A stretch of 42,595 nucleotides of DNA from Rikenellaceae bacterium (GTDB lineage: Bacteria > Bacteroidota > Bacteroidia > Bacteroidales > UBA932): positions 1 to 42,595 of the forward strand of contig CAAGIG010000027.1 of the NCBI GenBank assembly GCA_900769885.1, read 5' to 3'. A program made the translations under genes and the position numbers. The notes beneath the pieces are model-generated. The model was not told where the DNA came from. It saw only the letters and a program-made list of their open reading frames with translations, and made no database searches. Positions within the stretch are counted from its first letter, which is position 1. The number at the start of each line of letters is the position of its first letter. This document shows positions 39,485-42,595 of the stretch, piece by piece.

Positions 39485-40774
39485 ATGAGAAATTTTATCG
39501 AAGAACTAAAATGGAGGGGTATGATTCAGGATATTATGCCCGGAACGGAGGAGTTAATGGCGAAAGGTTGTTGTTCAGCCTATGTGGGGATCGATCCTAC
39601 GGCAGATTCGCTTCATATCGGTCACTTGGTAAGTGTGATGATGCTTAAACACCTCCAGGATTGTGGTCATAAGCCTATTTCGCTTTTGGGCGGTGCTACA
39701 GGTATGATTGGTGACCCCTCGATGAAATCACAGGAGAGAAATCTGTTGGATGAGCAGACCCTAAAACATAATCAGGAAGCAATCAAGAAACAATTGGAAA
39801 AATTCCTTGATTTTGACAGCGATGCTCCCAATGCGGCAATATTGGTAAACAACTACGACTGGATGAAAGATTATTCATTCCTGAATTTTGCCCGTGATAT
39901 CGGAAAACATATTACCGTAAACTATATGATGAGCAAGGACTCTGTCAAGAAGCGTCTTTCAGGTGAAGACCGTGAAGGTATGTCATTTACAGAGTTTACA
40001 TATCAGTTGCTCCAGGGTTACGACTTCTTGCATTTGTACCGCACAATGGATTGCAAATTGCAAATGGGTGGCAGTGACCAATGGGGAAATATGACTACCG
40101 GTACAGAACTTATCCGCAGAAAAGAGGGTGGTGAGGCTTACGCTTTAACCTGGCCTTTGATGACAAAAGCTGACGGTGGCAAATTCGGAAAGACCGAAAA
40201 GGGAAATATCTGGTTGTCTCCCGAATTGACATCTCCTTACGCATTCTATCAGTTCTGGCTCAATGTTACCGATGCCGACGCTGAAAAATATATCAAGATT
40301 TTCACATTCCTTTCTCGTGAAGAGATAGAAGCAGCTATTGCAGAGCACGCTCAACAACCTCATTTGAGAGGTCTTCAAAAACTTCTTGCTAAAGAGATTA
40401 CAGTGATGGTTCACGGCGAGGAGGAATATCAGAAAGCGGTAAATGCTTCATCTATCCTTTTCGGAAATTCTACCTCAGACCAGCTTAGAGAACTCGATGA
40501 GAGGACATTCCTTTCTGTATTTGACGGTGTTCCCCAATTTGAACTTCAATCTGACAAACTTCCCGGAAACATAATTGATATTCTGGCAGTTGAAACCTCT
40601 GTATTCCCTTCAAAAGGTGAATGTCGCAAAATGATTCAGGGTGGCGGTGTTTCTATCAATAAAGACAAATGTGATTCAATTGACAGAAATCTTACAACTG
40701 AAGATCTTATCAATGGAAAATATATTCTGGCTCAAAGAGGCAAGAAAAATTACTATATCATAAAAGTTGTTTAA
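39485..40774 (+). CDS. tyrS: Tyrosine--tRNA ligase
   Basis: Class I synthetase charging tRNA-Tyr. From the ATG at 39485 it has 429 residues: YVGIDPTADSLHIGH with HIGH at 44-47, the tyrosine pocket (YQLLQGYDFLHLY, MGGSDQWGNMTTG) and the second signature KFGKT (233-237, in place of KMSKS/KFGKT types). A C-terminal S4-like RNA-binding domain (about 365-429) includes SKGECRKMIQGGGVSIN. rbfA begins 1 nt after its stop. Confidence 0.96.
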   Translation: MRNFIEELKWRGMIQDIMPGTEELMAKGCCSAYVGIDPTADSLHIGHLVSVMMLKHLQDCGHKPISLLGGATGMIGDPSMKSQERNLLDEQTLKHNQEAIKKQLEKFLDFDSDAPNAAILVNNYDWMKDYSFLNFARDIGKHITVNYMMSKDSVKKRLSGEDREGMSFTEFTYQLLQGYDFLHLYRTMDCKLQMGGSDQWGNMTTGTELIRRKEGGEAYALTWPLMTKADGGKFGKTEKGNIWLSPELTSPYAFYQFWLNVTDADAEKYIKIFTFLSREEIEAAIAEHAQQPHLRGLQKLLAKEITVMVHGEEEYQKAVNASSILFGNSTSDQLRELDERTFLSVFDGVPQFELQSDKLPGNIIDILAVETSVFPSKGECRKMIQGGGVSINKDKCDSIDRNLTTEDLINGKYILAQRGKKNYYIIKVV

Positions 40775-40775
40775 T

Positions 40776-41120
40776 ATGGAAGGAGAAAGCACAAGACAAC
40801 TCAAAGTTGCCCGTCAACTTCAAAGAGATATTGCAGAAATTATCAGAGCAAAAGGGATGGCTGCTTTCGAGGGAGCACTGGTCTCTGTTAGCGGTGTCAA
40901 AATCAGTCCCGATCTGGCTGTGGCAAAGGTATATATCAGCATTTTCCCTTCCAACAAGCAGCAAAGTGTTCTGAAACTTGTTCAGGAGATGGGAAAATCG
41001 ATCAGAGGAGAGCTTGGCCGTTTGGTGGCAAAGCAACTTAGAATCGTTCCTGAATTGATTTTCTGTCTTGATGATTCATTGGACTACGTTGAGCGTATCG
41101 ATGAATTGTTGAGTAAATAA
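40776..41120 (+). CDS. rbfA: Ribosome-binding factor A
   Basis: A 114-residue KH-like protein that matures the 30S subunit 5' region of 16S rRNA. Visible: STRQLKVARQLQRDIAEIIRAKG, VSVSGVKISPDLAVAKVYISIFP and SIRGELGRLVAKQLRIVPELIFCLDDSLDYVERIDELL, the conserved C-terminal block. I use the ATG at 40776, since the upstream in-frame TTG (40767) would overlap tyrS. The permease gene starts 6 nt later. Confidence 0.95.
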   Translation: MEGESTRQLKVARQLQRDIAEIIRAKGMAAFEGALVSVSGVKISPDLAVAKVYISIFPSNKQQSVLKLVQEMGKSIRGELGRLVAKQLRIVPELIFCLDDSLDYVERIDELLSK

Positions 41121-41126
41121 TTCGGT

Positions 41127-42338
41127 ATGTCCCTCTCCTATTTTATAGCCAGGCGTTATCTTTTTGCCAAGAAATCGCACAATGTCATAAATATCATATC
41201 CCTGATCAGTGCATTGGGGATATTGGTAGGAAGTTGTGCGTTGGTCATAGTGATGTCTGTCTATAATGGTTTTGAGGAGATTGTCCGTGGAATGTATGAT
41301 CAAAGTGCCCCCGATATAGTTATAACCTCTTCCAGGGGGAAATACTTTGATTGCACAGATTCTGTTTTTGCTAAGATTACTTCACACCCTTCGTTCGAGT
41401 CTGCCACTTATGTGGTGGAGGAGACTGTCTTTATCAATTATGACAAAGAGGAGGGGGTAGCTACAATTAAGGGGGTCGATGATGGATTTGTCAAGAATCC
41501 TACTGTCTCTTTTAGAATGGTAGAGGGGGTTTTTGCTCTGCGTCACGGAGAGATTGCACAGACAGTTGTCGGAAGGGGACTCTACTCCCAAATGGGAATC
41601 TCACCACGCTTTCTGGATCCTGTTGAGGTTTATTTTCCGGATGCTTCCAAAGAGATTTCTGTGGTAAATCCAATGGCTTCTTTAAGAAGGGAGGTCTTTT
41701 TCCCTGCAGGGATTTTCTCAAGCAGTGATGACAAGTACAACAATTATTTCTATGTCCCTTTGGAGAGTGCTCAGGCATTGCTCGGGCTCGACTCTACCGA
41801 AATCGGAGCTATGGAGATAAGGGTTGCTGAGGGTTTTTCATTATCCAAAGTGCAGAAAGAGTTTTCAGCCATTCTAGCAGATGATTTTGTCGTAAAGGAC
41901 AAATATATGCAGAATGAGACTGTCTATAAGATGATGAAAGTAGAGAGGGTAGTCATTTATATGATACTTCTTTTTATAATCGTTGTGATTTGCTGTAATG
42001 TTTTCGGCTCTCTTACAATGCTTATAATCGAGAAGAGGGATGATATTATGACCCTTAGAAATCTTGGGGCAAGGGATTCCTTAATCAGGAGCATTTTCTT
42101 CAGGGAGGGTTATATGATTATAATGTTGGGGACAATTATAGGGATGTTTCTCGGAATTGCCTTGTCGATGGTTCAACAACATTTCGGAGTTATTGAAATG
42201 CCGGGCAATTTCGTTGTAAATTATTATCCTGTCGTTATCAGATGGAGTGATCTGATTCTGACATTCGGTTCTATTGCGGTAATCGGGCTTGCAATGACAT
42301 TGTTCCCTGTAAGAAATACATTATCTAAAATATTGTAA
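41127..42338 (+). CDS. LolC/LolE-family ABC transporter permease
   Basis: A 403-residue FtsX-like permease of the lipoprotein-releasing (Lol) type. The start IARRYLFAKKSHNVINIISLISALGILVGSCALVIVMSVYNGFEEIV is the typical LolC/E N terminus with the first helix. A periplasmic MacB-like domain (about 50-265) follows, then three C-terminal helices (about 272-300, 320-345, 370-395: VVIYMILLFIIVVICCNVFGSLTMLI, NLGARDSLIRSIFFREGYMIIMLG). It is the last gene of the tyrS-rbfA run. No ATPase partner is adjacent, so it probably uses one encoded elsewhere. Confidence 0.9.
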   Translation: MSLSYFIARRYLFAKKSHNVINIISLISALGILVGSCALVIVMSVYNGFEEIVRGMYDQSAPDIVITSSRGKYFDCTDSVFAKITSHPSFESATYVVEETVFINYDKEEGVATIKGVDDGFVKNPTVSFRMVEGVFALRHGEIAQTVVGRGLYSQMGISPRFLDPVEVYFPDASKEISVVNPMASLRREVFFPAGIFSSSDDKYNNYFYVPLESAQALLGLDSTEIGAMEIRVAEGFSLSKVQKEFSAILADDFVVKDKYMQNETVYKMMKVERVVIYMILLFIIVVICCNVFGSLTMLIIEKRDDIMTLRNLGARDSLIRSIFFREGYMIIMLGTIIGMFLGIALSMVQQHFGVIEMPGNFVVNYYPVVIRWSDLILTFGSIAVIGLAMTLFPVRNTLSKIL

Positions 42339-42433
42339 ATCAGATACTATAGAATTATTTCCAAAAAATCTGAATTTGATGCAACAAAATCCGATTTATT
42401 GCATCTATTTATTAGGTTTAGGTTTTAGTACGA

Positions 42434-42479
42434 AGAAGAGGTCCCTTTTGTAGCAGAGAGGTGCCTCTTTTTTTTTATA
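42434..42479 (+). terminator. Terminator of the tyrS-rbfA-permease transcript
   Basis: AAGAGG pairs with CCTCTT across a 22-nt interior; an alternative compact stem is AGAGG-TG-CCTCT. A run of about nine T follows (42468-42476). Confidence 0.7.
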
Positions 42480-42527
42480 AAAGGGTAAATGACTCGATGA
42501 TATTTCATTAAATTGTCATTATTTCCT

Positions 42528-42535
42528 TACCTTTG
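42528..42535 (+). promoter_or_regulatory. -7 box of the right-edge gene
   Basis: TACCTTTG matches TAnnTTTG, 16 nt before the ATG at 42552. Confidence 0.6.
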
Positions 42536-42551
42536 CAGAAAATAAGTTAAT

Positions 42552-42595
42552 ATGAGCAATTTACAGACATACGCTGAGGCGGTAAGGGTTATAAA
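42552..42595 (+). CDS. 5' end of a gene cut by the window edge (DUF1016/YhcG-like nuclease start?)
   Basis: ATG at 42552 opens MSNLQTYAEAVRVI and runs off the window. It has its own -7 box and follows a terminator. The AEAVRVI pattern resembles the first helix of DUF1016 (PDDEXK nuclease, YhcG) proteins, which begin similarly (xxYxxAVxxIKxAIL), but 14 residues cannot prove it. Confidence 0.4.
   Translation, partial: MSNLQTYAEAVRVI

Noticed and set aside
1..42595. CRISPR array, rRNA operon or complete prophage
   Set aside because: No regularly spaced repeats, no rRNA-like stretch and no integrase, terminase or capsid genes were seen.

Overview
The window looks like chromosomal DNA of a Bacteroidales (phylum Bacteroidota) anaerobe. 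It is AT-rich. Almost every gene lacks a strong Shine-Dalgarno. Many starts are preceded by the Bacteroides-type -7 box TAnnTTTG, and one (tRNA-Ser) has the complete TTTG-N19-TAnnTTTG. Family content agrees: fused SecDF, DUF2723, DUF4271, NfeD/FloA, cobalamin-dependent ribonucleotide reductase, a PepSY-like periplasmic protein and FISUMP-type lipoproteins. I cannot name the genus.

Layout. 1-2740: a possible divergent gene cut by the left edge, then glycyl-tRNA synthetase and a DHOD-like oxidoreductase ending at a shared terminator. 2758-5508 (minus): an Ig-like lipoprotein, a small outer-membrane protein with msrA, and a PepSY-like protein. 5770-6587: a membrane HExxH protein and tRNA-Pro(TGG). 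6590-9006: an accessory patch between tRNA-Pro and tRNA-Ser with an AAA ATPase plus Toprim-like protein pair (a defence-type module) behind a perfect 18-bp palindrome, followed by a GC-rich spacer holding a second copy of the tRNA-Ser 3' end and a long hairpin. 9007-12433 (minus): PD40/SPOR protein, NfeD and FloA, then tRNA-Ser(GCT). 12685-18290: secDF, tryptophanase and a lipoprotein preceded by a 22-codon ORF; an IS-like end lies just downstream.

18449-28358: DUF2723 glycosyltransferase (minus) divergent from a plus cluster SUI1-DUF4271-hemD-lipoprotein-rnpA-yidD, then a two-domain acyltransferase (minus) and uvrC (plus). 28355-33050: a large HExxH/propeller/beta-barrel protein (minus) and a Na/Pi cotransporter (plus). 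33196-36501: class II ribonucleotide reductase and ispE. 36498-39403 (minus): phosphopantetheinyl transferase, DUF2156 protein and an S37-type peptidase lipoprotein. 39485-42338: tyrS, rbfA and a LolC/E-type permease. The right edge cuts a new gene that resembles the start of DUF1016 nucleases.

Most of the window is core metabolism, translation and envelope biogenesis. The strongest candidate for something unusual is the 6.6-9.0 kb patch: a two-gene ATPase/Toprim operon with its own operator, placed between two tRNA genes beside an attachment-site-like repeat. A second theme is extreme compaction: three separate convergent gene pairs share overlapping stop codons (exactly 4 nt each) with no terminator between them.
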